A stretch of 35,981 nt of DNA from Methanolinea sp. GTDB taxonomy: Archaea > Halobacteriota > Methanomicrobia > Methanomicrobiales > Methanospirillaceae. Under the pieces are notes generated by a model. That model worked only from the letters and a program-made list of their open reading frames with translations. It was not told where the DNA came from and did no database searches. The stretch is from the NCBI GenBank assembly GCA_024518585.1, contig JANIHI010000016.1, forward strand, positions 1 through 35,981, read 5' to 3'. Both the position numbers and the translations under genes were made by a program. Position 1 is the stretch's first letter, and each line of letters starts with the position of its first letter. This document shows, one piece after another, positions 1-8,121 of this stretch.

Positions 1-425
1 CGAGCCCCGCGGTCGTCGATGGCCTTGTGTACGTGGGGAGCAACGACTGGTATGTCTACGCGCTCAACGCCACGACCGGAGAAAAGATCTGGAGTACGTA
101 CACAAACGGCGAGGTCACGTCGAGCCCTGCGGTGGTGGGTGGCGTTGTGTATGTGGGGAGTAACGATCGGCAGGTCTACGCGCTCAATGCTGTGACCGGA
201 GAAAAGATCTGGAGCACGTACACGAACGGGGAGGTTAGGTCGAGCCCCGCGGTCGTCGGTGGGGTTGTGTACGTGGGGAGTAACGACCGGTATGTCTACG
301 CGCTCAATGCCACGACCGGAGAAAAGATCTGGAGCACGTACACGAACGGCGAGGTCACGTCGAGCCCTGCCGTGGTGGATGGCGTTGTCTATGTCGGGAG
401 CAATGACCACAGGGTCTATGCCCTT
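1..425 (+). repeat. 120-bp in-frame tandem repeat encoding PQQ blades
   Basis: Units begin at 1, 121, 241 and 361, each opening with CGAGCCC-GC-GT-GT. The period is exactly 120 bp (40 codons, one propeller blade). Copies differ at few positions, much more alike than the blades at 930-2080, so they look recently duplicated or homogenised. The array continues leftward out of the window. Confidence 0.9.
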
Positions 426-3400
426 GGCACCAAGTTCCCCGTCCCCTCGTTTACCGCGTCCCCGGCGAGCGGGCCCTACCCCCTGACCGTCACCTTTACC
501 GATACATCCACGGGGGACATCACGGGCTGGCACTGGGACTTTGGGGACGGGAGTTCCAGTACCCTTCAAAACCCTGTCCACACCTACCGCAGTCCCGGGA
601 TCTATCCGGTCAACCTGACGGTGACCGGGCCGGCAGGGACACGAAGCCTCGTTGTCCCGGACTCTGTCAGGGTCACTTTTGACTTTTCCGGGACGCCGCG
701 AAGCGGACAACCTCCCCTCACCATTACCTTCACCGACACCCTCCCGGCAGACACAACGGGCAGGAACTGGGACTTCGGGGACGGACAGACGGGCACCGGG
801 CAGAACCCCGTCCATACCTATACGGCCCCGGGTTCCTTCACCGTGACGCTGAATGCGACCGGTCCCGGCTGGGCGGCGACACTCGAAAAGAAGAATTACA
901 TCAGCATGGATGTCATCCCGGCCCCAACCGTGCGCTGGAAAGTCCGGGAAGGTATTACATCGATAGGCTCGCCCCCGGTGATCGACAGCGGGACCGCCTA
1001 CGTTGACGGCGGAACAACTCTTTTTGCCATTGATACCCGGACCGGGACGGAACGCTGGCGTTTTGCGACCGGTGCAGAATGTTCGATTTCAGAAGTCTAC
1101 GGGGGAGTGGTGTTTGTGCGGGCCGGGACAACCCTGTATGCCATCGATTCCCAGAGCGGAGGGGAAAAATGGCGCTTTTCCGCCCCTGAAAAGCTCGGCC
1201 GGCCGTCCCGGTACATAGGGGTCATCTGCCTCAACTCAGGGAATACGGTCTATGGTATTGACCTGTCCACAGGATCCGAGAAATGGCATGTCACCAAGAC
1301 CGAACCCTTCACGGAGGTGACGATTGGTGAGGGGATCGTATCAGGGGATCTCTACGCAGGCTCTGGAAAGACCCTCTATGCCCTCCAGACGCATACCGGC
1401 AGGGAACGGTGGCACAGGGACTATAATGATATCGTGGGGTTGCAGCCGATAGCATCAGACAACCTAGTTATTGCCGGCACGCGGCCGGCGAAAACGGAAG
1501 AGCTACCCTATGACCGCTGGACGTTCCACGCGGTTGACATGAGGGATGGCAAGGAACTCTGGACCACGAGGGTTTATACAGACCCTGTCGGGTATCCACA
1601 GATTGTTGATGGGACCTTCCTGTTTGTGAGTAATGAGAGGTCTAGGGCAGCTCTTCGCGCCATAGATCTCCTGACCGGAAAGGAACTGTGGTCCTATAGC
1701 GAAAGACCTGATTACAGTAGTGATGCGAAGTACATCGCGTCAGGAGATACGATACTCTCCTGTTTTACGATTCACTATACAAAATGCAGTGCAATTTATT
1801 GCAGTGATTGGGATTCCTGGACACTGGTTTCGCTGGATAGGAAGACCGGCAGGAAATTGTGGGAAATGGACCTCTCCGGTGCAGGGGTCAAAGGGCTCCC
1901 CGTCGTTGCCCACGATATCGCGTACATTGGTCTTAAGAAAACAAACAATGGAAACATCCTGGCCTTACATATGAATGGCACCACCGTGTGGTATTCACAA
2001 ATCGGAGGGGGCGATTTTGGTTTCCCTGCGTTCTCCAACGGTGTGGTGTATGGAAAAGGATCCGACGGATACTTCTACGCGGTCGGGAACTCGCTCTCGT
2101 TCTCCGCGACCCCCACCTTCGGGATGGCGCCATTAACCGTGACATTCCGTGACACTACTCCTCAAAAAACAACGGGATGGTCGTGGTCTTTCGGCGATGG
2201 GACAACGGGCACCGGGCAGAACCCCGTCCACACCTACACGCGTCCCGGGACCTATACCGTGAGGTTTTCGGCATGGGATGCGGCCGGGTCCGTCAGCCAC
2301 GAGGAACCTGAATGCATCAGGGTGGATACCAACCTCACATTTTCGCGGATCCAACCAGGTTATGGTATCAGGGGAACAACAGCCCCGGTCACGATCTTTG
2401 GCGGCAATTTCACGGGAGACCTATCAGTTACCCTCACGAGGGGATCGCGTGTCATCCCGGTCACCAACAGTGTAGTGGTGGACAACGCGACCATCTCGGG
2501 CACGCTTGCAATTCCCGGCGACGCACCAATCGGACCCTACGATCTCTCCATCGCCAGGGCATCGGACGGCAATATCCTAAAGGTGCAGGGCGCGTTCATG
2601 GTCCTCCAGTACCCTCCTCCGATCGTTGCGTCTGTTGATCCCTCCTCAACAAAAGCCGGTACCCTGCAGCAGTTCACTCTCAACGGGAGCAACTTCCAGC
2701 TCGGTGCGACTGTGGTCTTTACGAATATAACCGGAGCGGAACTTACCACAACCGCAGTCAAAAACAGCGAGTCCGAGATCATCCTGACCGCTACGTTCCC
2801 GGTCAACGGCGCTGGGCCATGGAATGTCACGGTCACCAACCCTGATGGCGGGACTTCGACGCTTCCGCATGCACTCGATGTGATGCCGTCCAACGTGGAG
2901 ACTCCGCCACCGACTGTCAACTCGGTCAGCCCGGCATGGGGGACTGCCGGCACGTCGCTCGCGATGTCGATCTCCGGTTCGGGCTTTACCCGCGGGTCGT
3001 CGGTGAAACTGTGCAGGGGAGCGTATGAACTTCCCGGCTCCCAGGTCGTTATCCTGAAGCCGACACAGATGCGTGCCACGGTCACGGTCCCTGGCAACGC
3101 CGTCCCCGGACTGTATGACTTCGTGGTCATCAACGGGGAGGGACAGGCAGGGGTGCTCCCGGGCGCGGTTACAATCGGGAACAGGACTTGCCCGATACTC
3201 TCCAGGATCACGCCCGGTACGATGACTGCCGGGACCACAACGGCCTTTTCGCTCACGGGGGACCGTTTCCGGCAAGGGGCGGCGGTTATCTTTTCGAAAA
3301 CCCCCGGCGGGGTCATGATGGCTGACGTGACCAGCGTCAATGAAAAGCAGATAAAAGGGACACTGAGCATCCCGGAGGGAACGGACACCGGGACATGGAG

Positions 3401-3761
3401 TGTCATGGTCATAAACCCCGATGGTGGCACCGGGAGGATTCCTGATGCCGTGACCGTGACAAGCCCATCGGGGGACGGCGGGAGCGGACCTTCTGTCACC
3501 TCTGTGAAACCTGCGAGCGGCTCGGCAGGAAAGACCGTCGGCCTGCTCATCGCGGGCGAGGGTTTCACGAAGGGTTCTTCGGTCAGCATCAGGGACGAGG
3601 GATATGAGGTCACGGCGAGCAGGGTCCTGACAATGGATCCAACAAAGCTGTTTGCTATCCTGAAGATCCCTGCCAATGCAACCCCCGGTGCGTATGACCT
3701 GGTGGTCACCGACAGCGGGGGCAGGTCAGGGACGCTCCCCTGCGGTTTTTCGGTCCTCTGA
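1..3761 (+). CDS. Large PQQ-propeller / PKD / IPT-repeat surface protein (5' truncated)
   Basis: The reading frame is open from base 3 with no start in the window, so the N-terminus and any signal peptide lie upstream; the GTG at 27 is inside a repeat and is not the start. Order of domains: about 3.5 PQQ-like beta-propeller blades (bases 3-425, each with the pattern SSPAVV-GVVYVGSND-VYALN-TGEKIW), two PKD domains (about 430-690 and 690-905, motifs WDFGDG and NPVHTY), a second more diverged PQQ propeller (about 930-2080), a third PKD domain (about 2090-2330, WSFGDG), then five IPT/TIG-like immunoglobulin domains (about 2335-3755, motifs like PSSTKAG, GSGFTRGSSV, NPDGG). Such proteins are typically extracellular adhesins or S-layer-associated proteins of methanogens; no enzymatic residues are seen. 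It ends GFSVL, without a PGF-CTERM tail or C-terminal membrane anchor. The specific ligand is unknown. Confidence 0.85.
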   Translation, partial: SPAVVDGLVYVGSNDWYVYALNATTGEKIWSTYTNGEVTSSPAVVGGVVYVGSNDRQVYALNAVTGEKIWSTYTNGEVRSSPAVVGGVVYVGSNDRYVYALNATTGEKIWSTYTNGEVTSSPAVVDGVVYVGSNDHRVYALGTKFPVPSFTASPASGPYPLTVTFTDTSTGDITGWHWDFGDGSSSTLQNPVHTYRSPGIYPVNLTVTGPAGTRSLVVPDSVRVTFDFSGTPRSGQPPLTITFTDTLPADTTGRNWDFGDGQTGTGQNPVHTYTAPGSFTVTLNATGPGWAATLEKKNYISMDVIPAPTVRWKVREGITSIGSPPVIDSGTAYVDGGTTLFAIDTRTGTERWRFATGAECSISEVYGGVVFVRAGTTLYAIDSQSGGEKWRFSAPEKLGRPSRYIGVICLNSGNTVYGIDLSTGSEKWHVTKTEPFTEVTIGEGIVSGDLYAGSGKTLYALQTHTGRERWHRDYNDIVGLQPIASDNLVIAGTRPAKTEELPYDRWTFHAVDMRDGKELWTTRVYTDPVGYPQIVDGTFLFVSNERSRAALRAIDLLTGKELWSYSERPDYSSDAKYIASGDTILSCFTIHYTKCSAIYCSDWDSWTLVSLDRKTGRKLWEMDLSGAGVKGLPVVAHDIAYIGLKKTNNGNILALHMNGTTVWYSQIGGGDFGFPAFSNGVVYGKGSDGYFYAVGNSLSFSATPTFGMAPLTVTFRDTTPQKTTGWSWSFGDGTTGTGQNPVHTYTRPGTYTVRFSAWDAAGSVSHEEPECIRVDTNLTFSRIQPGYGIRGTTAPVTIFGGNFTGDLSVTLTRGSRVIPVTNSVVVDNATISGTLAIPGDAPIGPYDLSIARASDGNILKVQGAFMVLQYPPPIVASVDPSSTKAGTLQQFTLNGSNFQLGATVVFTNITGAELTTTAVKNSESEIILTATFPVNGAGPWNVTVTNPDGGTSTLPHALDVMPSNVETPPPTVNSVSPAWGTAGTSLAMSISGSGFTRGSSVKLCRGAYELPGSQVVILKPTQMRATVTVPGNAVPGLYDFVVINGEGQAGVLPGAVTIGNRTCPILSRITPGTMTAGTTTAFSLTGDRFRQGAAVIFSKTPGGVMMADVTSVNEKQIKGTLSIPEGTDTGTWSVMVINPDGGTGRIPDAVTVTSPSGDGGSGPSVTSVKPASGSAGKTVGLLIAGEGFTKGSSVSIRDEGYEVTASRVLTMDPTKLFAILKIPANATPGAYDLVVTDSGGRSGTLPCGFSVL

Positions 3762-3763
3762 AA

Positions 3764-3800
3764 GGGGAGGGCTCTCCTCCCCTCCCGGTCGTCGGTTTTT
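3764..3800 (+). terminator. Hairpin and T-run after the PQQ/PKD gene
   Basis: GGGGAGG (3764-3770), a 5-nt loop and CCTCCCC (3776-3782) form a perfect 7-bp stem two bases after the stop codon. A run of five T follows at 3796-3800. In archaea the T-run matters more than the hairpin, so this is a plausible but unproven terminator. The remaining intergenic bases to 3930 show nothing else recognisable. Confidence 0.45.
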
Positions 3801-3930
3801 CCTGCAGGTCCCGGGAGCCCGCCGAAGGCGAGATCCCCGGTCTCGTCGATGAGGCAATAAGGCAGGTGCTTTGGCCCCGGGGAAGCAGCAGCGTCCCCCT
3901 AACCGCGCATTTCCGGCGAAAAAAAAGAGT

Positions 3931-5166
3931 TTACTTGAAGATATCAAAGATCTGGTCGCTTCCCGTCGCGGCAAGCCTGTCGCGTTCCTCGCGTTCCTCG
4001 ACGAGGGCGAGCAGCGGGAGCTTCATGTCGACGCCCGGGACGTGCCCGAACATCTTCTCGAGCTCCACCTGCTGGGCGTGCATGAAGAGCGCGTTCGGGA
4101 TGTCCATGGCGCAGAGCTCCTGGCACTGGCCGCAGTTGACGCAGGAGTCGGCGATATGGGCGAACCGGATCAGGTGGAACATGAAGGTCGGGGGGACCTG
4201 CCCGGGGGCCACGAGGTACGGTTTCTTCGTGCTGCACTCAACGCAATAGCAGATCGGGCAATTCTCGATGCACTGGTAGCACTTGATGCACCGGGAAGTC
4301 TCCTTCACGATCTTCTGGAGGCGCTCCCTGCCGGTCCCGAGCGATGCAAAGTCCTTCTCGCGCCACTTGTCGCCGAGCTTCAGCATGGCGCCCTCGACCT
4401 TCTTGCGCATCTCGATACCCTTTGGATCGGCGGGTTCGGTCTTGATCGCGCCTGCCTTGACAGCTTGGTCGAGAATGGTGGCACCCTTCTCGCTGCAGAC
4501 CTCGACAAACGTGGCCTTGCCGGCCTTGTCGCCAATGACACCCCAGTTCCCGCAGGCAAGGTCTGCCTGGCGGGGGACCTTCATCTTGCAGCGGCGGCAG
4601 TTGGACCTGCGGCCGTAGCCCTCGTCCTCCAGGTCATCGATCTTGATGCCCTTGTGGCCGCCCTCGTACTCGATGATGAACTGGCCCTTGTCAATCTCTT
4701 CTTTGTGGACAGTGTCCGGGTCGACGCCGAACTTCTCCCTGATCATCTTCCGCGCCATGACGGGGCTGACGGTCCCCCCGCAGTTGACGCCGATCATCAC
4801 GATGTTGTCAAGGTTGACCTGCTGCCGCTTGGCAAGCTCGTACAGTCCCATCGCGTCGCAGCCCTTGACCGTCATCGCGATCTTCTTGTTGCCCGCACCA
4901 TCGAGGTACTTCTTGACGATCTTGGAGAGCAGGAGCGTCCCACAGTGGAGTGAACCCGCAGTCTCGTCGATCTTGGCCGGGTCAGTGACGAGGGTGGGGA
5001 CAGCATCGTAGATGTCCTGGCCCCTCCTGACCGCGAGGACCGCGTCAACGATCTTCTTTTCGAGCATGAACTTCAGGAGGCCCGAGACGGCACCGCCGCA
5101 CTCTGCCTTCTTGGCAAGGTTTGCATCCGCAGTCCACGCGTAGAACATGTCACCTTTCTTGGCCAT
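3931..5166 (-). CDS. fdhB: Formate dehydrogenase beta subunit, F420-reducing (FdhB)
   Basis: 411 residues. FrhB/FdhB family: the flavin subunit that passes electrons from formate oxidation, via FAD and iron-sulfur clusters, to coenzyme F420. The N-terminal FrhB-like part has the motif AECGGAVSGLL (residues 21-31) and NCGGTVSP (128-135). Extra cysteines occur at 190, 193 and 205. Two C-terminal [4Fe-4S] ferredoxin motifs are intact: Cys293-296-299-303 and Cys342-345-348-352. The ATG (5164-5166) directly abuts the fdhA stop (5167-5169) with zero bases between; its ribosome-binding site GAGGGGGG lies in the last fdhA codons, so the two are translationally coupled. The protein is cytoplasmic, acting with FdhA in hydrogen-independent methanogenesis from formate and probably feeding the heterodisulfide reductase complex. 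Length is normal for the family. Confidence 0.95.
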   Translation of the reverse strand: MAKKGDMFYAWTADANLAKKAECGGAVSGLLKFMLEKKIVDAVLAVRRGQDIYDAVPTLVTDPAKIDETAGSLHCGTLLLSKIVKKYLDGAGNKKIAMTVKGCDAMGLYELAKRQQVNLDNIVMIGVNCGGTVSPVMARKMIREKFGVDPDTVHKEEIDKGQFIIEYEGGHKGIKIDDLEDEGYGRRSNCRRCKMKVPRQADLACGNWGVIGDKAGKATFVEVCSEKGATILDQAVKAGAIKTEPADPKGIEMRKKVEGAMLKLGDKWREKDFASLGTGRERLQKIVKETSRCIKCYQCIENCPICYCVECSTKKPYLVAPGQVPPTFMFHLIRFAHIADSCVNCGQCQELCAMDIPNALFMHAQQVELEKMFGHVPGVDMKLPLLALVEEREERDRLAATGSDQIFDIFK

Positions 5167-7236
5167 CTAGTTCCCCCCCTCGATCTTCTCGATCTTCACA
5201 GCACAGGCCTTGAACTCCGGGATCTTGGCGATGGGGTCAAGGGCGTTGTTGGTCAGGACGTTTGCGGCGCATTCCTTGTAGTGGAACGGCATGAACGTGA
5301 CACCCTTCATGATATCGGGGGTGACGCGTGCGGGGACGTTGACGGTTCCCCGGCGTGTTGTGGCCTTGACCATGTCGCCGTTCTTGATCCCGAGCGCCTT
5401 AGCGTCCTCGGGGTTGATCTCGATCCAGCCGGTCGGTTCCTCGGCCTCGAGCGAGTGTGACCGGCGAGTCATGGTCCCGGTATGCCACTGCCAGATGCAC
5501 CGGCCGGTCGTGAGGATGAACGGGTACTCGGCGTCCGGGACCTCGGCAGGCGGCTTGTACGGGACGGCGAAGAACTGGCCGAGCCCGTCGGGGTGGGCGA
5601 ACTTCTCCTTGTGGAGGATCGGTGTCCCCGGGTGGTCGGGAGTCGGGCATGGCCAGTGCAGGGCTTCAGGCTTTGCGAGCCGTGCATAGCTCATGCCGGC
5701 ATAGGACGGCGTGAGTTTGGCCATCTCGTTGAAGATGTCTTCAGCACTGTTCCAGGCAAACTGCTTGCCGTATCCCATCCGGGTCGCGATCTCCTTGATG
5801 ATCACCCAGTCGAGTTTTGCCTGGCCGGGCGGATCCTGGGCCTTCCTCCACATCTGGACACGCCGCTCGGTCGAGGTCTGGGTCCCGTCTTTCTCGGCGT
5901 AACAGCACGACGGCAGGACCACGTGGGCGAGTTCCGCCGTCTCGGTCAGGAAGATGTCCTGGACCACCAGGAACTCGAGGGTCTTGAGCCCCTTCTCGAC
6001 GTGGTGGAGGTCGGGGTCAGAGATCATCGGGTTCTCGCCCATGATGTACATGCACTTGAGTTCGCCGGGCTTGTCGGCGAGGACGTCCATCATGACCGTG
6101 ACCTCGTACCCGTTCTTCGGCTCGCAGATGCCGTCCGGGAACCCCCAGGCGTCGGCGAACTTCTTGTGGGCCGCCTCGTCGATCACCTTCTGGTACCCCG
6201 AGAAGACGACCGGCAGGCACCCCATGTCGCAGGCGCCCTGGACGTTGTTCTGGCCACGGAGCGCGTTGACACCCGTCCCCGGCCGGCCCAGGTTTCCGGT
6301 CAGCATCTGGAGGTTGGCGACCGACTTCACGTTGTCGACGCCCGTCGTGTGCTGCGTGATCCCCATTGAGTACAGGATGCAGGCCGACTCTGCCTTCGCG
6401 ATCCACTCGGCTGCCGTCTTCAACTTCTCGACCGGGATGCCCGAGACCTTCGAGACGTTCTCGAGCGAGTAGATCGGTTTCATGACCTCTTCTTTGAGTT
6501 TATCGAAGTCCTTGGTCCGGTTCTTGATGAACTCCTTGTCTTCCCAGCCGTTTTTCAGGATCTCCTGCATCAGGCCGTTGAAGATCGCAACGTCGCTGCC
6601 TGACCGGAACTGCATGTACAAATCGGCCTGCTTCGCCGTCGGCGTGTACCGCGGGTCCGCGTAGATGATCTTTGCACCGTTGGCCTTCGCCTGCATCACG
6701 CGGCGCCCGATCAGCGGGTGCTGCTCAAACGTGTTGCTCCCGATGATGAAACAGCACTTGGACTCCGCGATGTCCCCAATCGAGTTGGTCATCGCCCCGG
6801 ACCCGAACGTCGCCGCAAGCCCCGCGACCGTCGATGCGTGGCACAGCCTCGCGCAGTGGTCGATGTGCCGCGTCTTGAGGACACCGCGTGCAAACTTCAT
6901 CATCGCGTAGTTCTCCTCGTTGGAGACCCTTGCTGACGACAGGCAGGCACACTCGTCCGGCTTGTACTGCTTGAACTTCTTGGCCACGAGGTCGAGTGCC
7001 TCGTCCCAGGTCGCCTCCACGAACTTGCCGTCCTTCTTGATGAGCGGCTTCGTGAGGCGGTCCGGGTGGTTCACGAACTCGTGGGCATACGTGCCCTTCG
7101 GGCAGACCTTCCCCTCGTTGACGGGTGAACGCTGGTAGGGAGCGGTCCCGACGACCTTTCCCTCCTTCACCACGAGGTTGAAGGTACACCCGGTCCCGCA
7201 GTAGGGACAGGTTGTCTGTACGTACTTGACGTCCAT
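5167..7236 (-). CDS. fdhA: Formate dehydrogenase alpha subunit, molybdopterin-type (FdhA)
   Basis: 689 residues, catalytic subunit that oxidises formate to CO2 at a Mo/W bis-pyranopterin centre. The N-terminal [4Fe-4S] site is Cys10-X2-Cys13-X3-Cys17 with Cys45 (CPYCGTGC, VCPKG). The active-site motif reads RLCHAST: Cys132-His133 sits where selenocysteine is found in selenoenzymes such as E. coli FdhF, so this is the cysteine form. Molybdopterin-binding segments follow (GSNTFEQHP, RGQNNVQGACDMG, TGRCIWQWHTGTMT), and the C-terminal dinucleotide-binding domain is complete. It is first in the fdhA-fdhB operon; no formate transporter gene (fdhC) is adjacent. The start ATG at 7236 is preceded by GAGGT six bases upstream. 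No twin-arginine signal is present, consistent with a cytoplasmic F420-linked enzyme. Confidence 0.95.
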   Translation of the reverse strand: MDVKYVQTTCPYCGTGCTFNLVVKEGKVVGTAPYQRSPVNEGKVCPKGTYAHEFVNHPDRLTKPLIKKDGKFVEATWDEALDLVAKKFKQYKPDECACLSSARVSNEENYAMMKFARGVLKTRHIDHCARLCHASTVAGLAATFGSGAMTNSIGDIAESKCCFIIGSNTFEQHPLIGRRVMQAKANGAKIIYADPRYTPTAKQADLYMQFRSGSDVAIFNGLMQEILKNGWEDKEFIKNRTKDFDKLKEEVMKPIYSLENVSKVSGIPVEKLKTAAEWIAKAESACILYSMGITQHTTGVDNVKSVANLQMLTGNLGRPGTGVNALRGQNNVQGACDMGCLPVVFSGYQKVIDEAAHKKFADAWGFPDGICEPKNGYEVTVMMDVLADKPGELKCMYIMGENPMISDPDLHHVEKGLKTLEFLVVQDIFLTETAELAHVVLPSCCYAEKDGTQTSTERRVQMWRKAQDPPGQAKLDWVIIKEIATRMGYGKQFAWNSAEDIFNEMAKLTPSYAGMSYARLAKPEALHWPCPTPDHPGTPILHKEKFAHPDGLGQFFAVPYKPPAEVPDAEYPFILTTGRCIWQWHTGTMTRRSHSLEAEEPTGWIEINPEDAKALGIKNGDMVKATTRRGTVNVPARVTPDIMKGVTFMPFHYKECAANVLTNNALDPIAKIPEFKACAVKIEKIEGGN

Positions 7237-7273
7237 TATAGAACCTCGAACAGAACAATGTCTCCAGCGGACC

Positions 7274-7281
7274 CTATTTAA
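7274..7281 (-). promoter_or_regulatory. Candidate TATA box for fdhAB
   Basis: Read on the minus strand the site is TTAAATAG. Its centre is about 25 bases from position 7252, which would give a leader of roughly 16 nt that still contains the GAGGT ribosome-binding site (7243-7247). Based on consensus and spacing only. Confidence 0.4.
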
Positions 7282-7433
7282 CGATACTGTTTTACAGCGA
7301 AAAATCGATGAATACTGGTGGGTAAATTGTCACCGCTTGCGGTCTCCCGGACCCAAAAAAACAGGGCTGTGAAAGGGGATCGGAAAATGAGGGATCTTTT
7401 CATCGGAAAAGGTGAAGGGAAGGGGATGCGCCC

Positions 7434-7919
7434 GTGAGACCGCCCCGGGTGCCCCCCATGCTCTCAGCCCTCGTGCAGTCGGGTGTCCTTGCCGTGGACG
7501 GGCACGTCTTTTCCCGCCTTGACGCATGCCCTGCCTGCGGGGGGAGGGTGTCAGGCTACGATACGAAGGAAAGGCGCTTTGCCGTTATCCTGGACAGCGG
7601 GGATAAGAGACCGGTGAACGTGTGGGTCCGGCGGTACATGTGCAGGGACTGCGGGCAGGTCAGCCCGGCAGAGGCCCCCTTCTACCCGGAGACGCGCCTT
7701 GGGTCACCCATCGTGGACCTCTGTGTCGTCCTCTCGCGAAGCATGACGCCGGGCCGGGCTGCACGTGTCGCTGAATACCTCTCCCTCGCTATCGACCGGG
7801 GCACGATCCGGGCCTATTCGCGCCGGTGCTTCCCTGAGATCCCGGTCGATACCCTTTTTGGATTCCCAATCCCGCGGTCCCTCCTCTCCCTCTCCCTCAT
7901 GGCGACTTCCCGCCAATGA
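7434..7919 (+). CDS. Zinc-ribbon protein resembling a transposase DNA-binding region
   Basis: 161 residues with GTG start; an in-frame ATG at 7458 (residue 9) is the alternative. A purine-rich tract (GAAGGGAAGGGG) precedes the GTG. A four-cysteine zinc ribbon is formed by Cys32-Cys35 (CPAC) and Cys70-Cys73 (CRDC), with a beta-rich stretch between. After it comes APFYPETRLGSPIVDL and a helical segment (about 93-130) ending in DRGTIRAYSRR. Ribbon plus helix-turn-helix in this order is the layout of the N-terminal DNA-binding part of several DDE transposases, but the catalytic domain is absent and there are no inverted repeats or relics around it. I infer a stand-alone or domesticated DNA-binding protein; the exact family is not recognised. 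It is divergent from fdhA (197-bp gap) and its last 23 bases overlap the 3' end of the next minus-strand gene. Confidence 0.65.
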   Translation: MRPPRVPPMLSALVQSGVLAVDGHVFSRLDACPACGGRVSGYDTKERRFAVILDSGDKRPVNVWVRRYMCRDCGQVSPAEAPFYPETRLGSPIVDLCVVLSRSMTPGRAARVAEYLSLAIDRGTIRAYSRRCFPEIPVDTLFGFPIPRSLLSLSLMATSRQ

Positions 7920-8121
7920 GGGGTGTCCCGTCGTACGGGCAGAACGCGACCTTGCCGTCCGTCGTTGAAAAACCGCAGACAGGGCATGATCGGACCTTCC
8001 TTTCTTGCCAAACCTGCGGGATGAGCGGGATGAAGAGGAAGAGGAAGAAGAACGGGAAACCCGCAAGCCAGAGGATGGCAGTACCAAGGAGCGAGCCCGC
8101 GAGGAGCAGGACGCTCAACAC
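7897..8121 (-). CDS. Small membrane protein with C-terminal zinc ribbon
   Basis: 74 residues, starting at a GTG (8119-8121) that overlaps the mfnF stop codon region by 7 bases; a longer upstream extension in this frame would lie inside mfnF and has no protein-like character. Residues 2-20 and 21-36 are strongly hydrophobic (GFPFFFLFLFIPLIP) and would form two membrane segments or a hairpin. The tail carries CPVCG (Cys46, Cys49) and FCPYDGTPL (Cys61), a rubredoxin-like knuckle in which the fourth ligand position is Asp rather than Cys. A GGAGGTGATG sequence lies about 15 bases upstream, inside mfnF. Overlap with mfnF suggests coupled translation. Function unknown; it could be a membrane-tethered adaptor near the methanofuran enzymes. 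Confidence 0.6.
   Translation of the reverse strand: MLSVLLLAGSLLGTAILWLAGFPFFFLFLFIPLIPQVWQERKVRSCPVCGFSTTDGKVAFCPYDGTPLIGGKSP

Noticed and set aside
2537-3709. 390-codon open frame on minus opposite the PQQ/PKD/IPT gene
   Set aside because: Mirror of a GC-rich, repetitive coding strand; no domain, while the plus frame shows clear IPT repeats.
3700-3761. PGF-CTERM archaeosortase signal at the end of the large surface protein
   Set aside because: The tail reads LPCGFSVL with no PGF motif, hydrophobic helix or basic end.
5482-6369. 295-codon frame on plus inside fdhA
   Set aside because: Antisense shadow of a well-conserved fdhA; composition is typical of reverse-frame translation.
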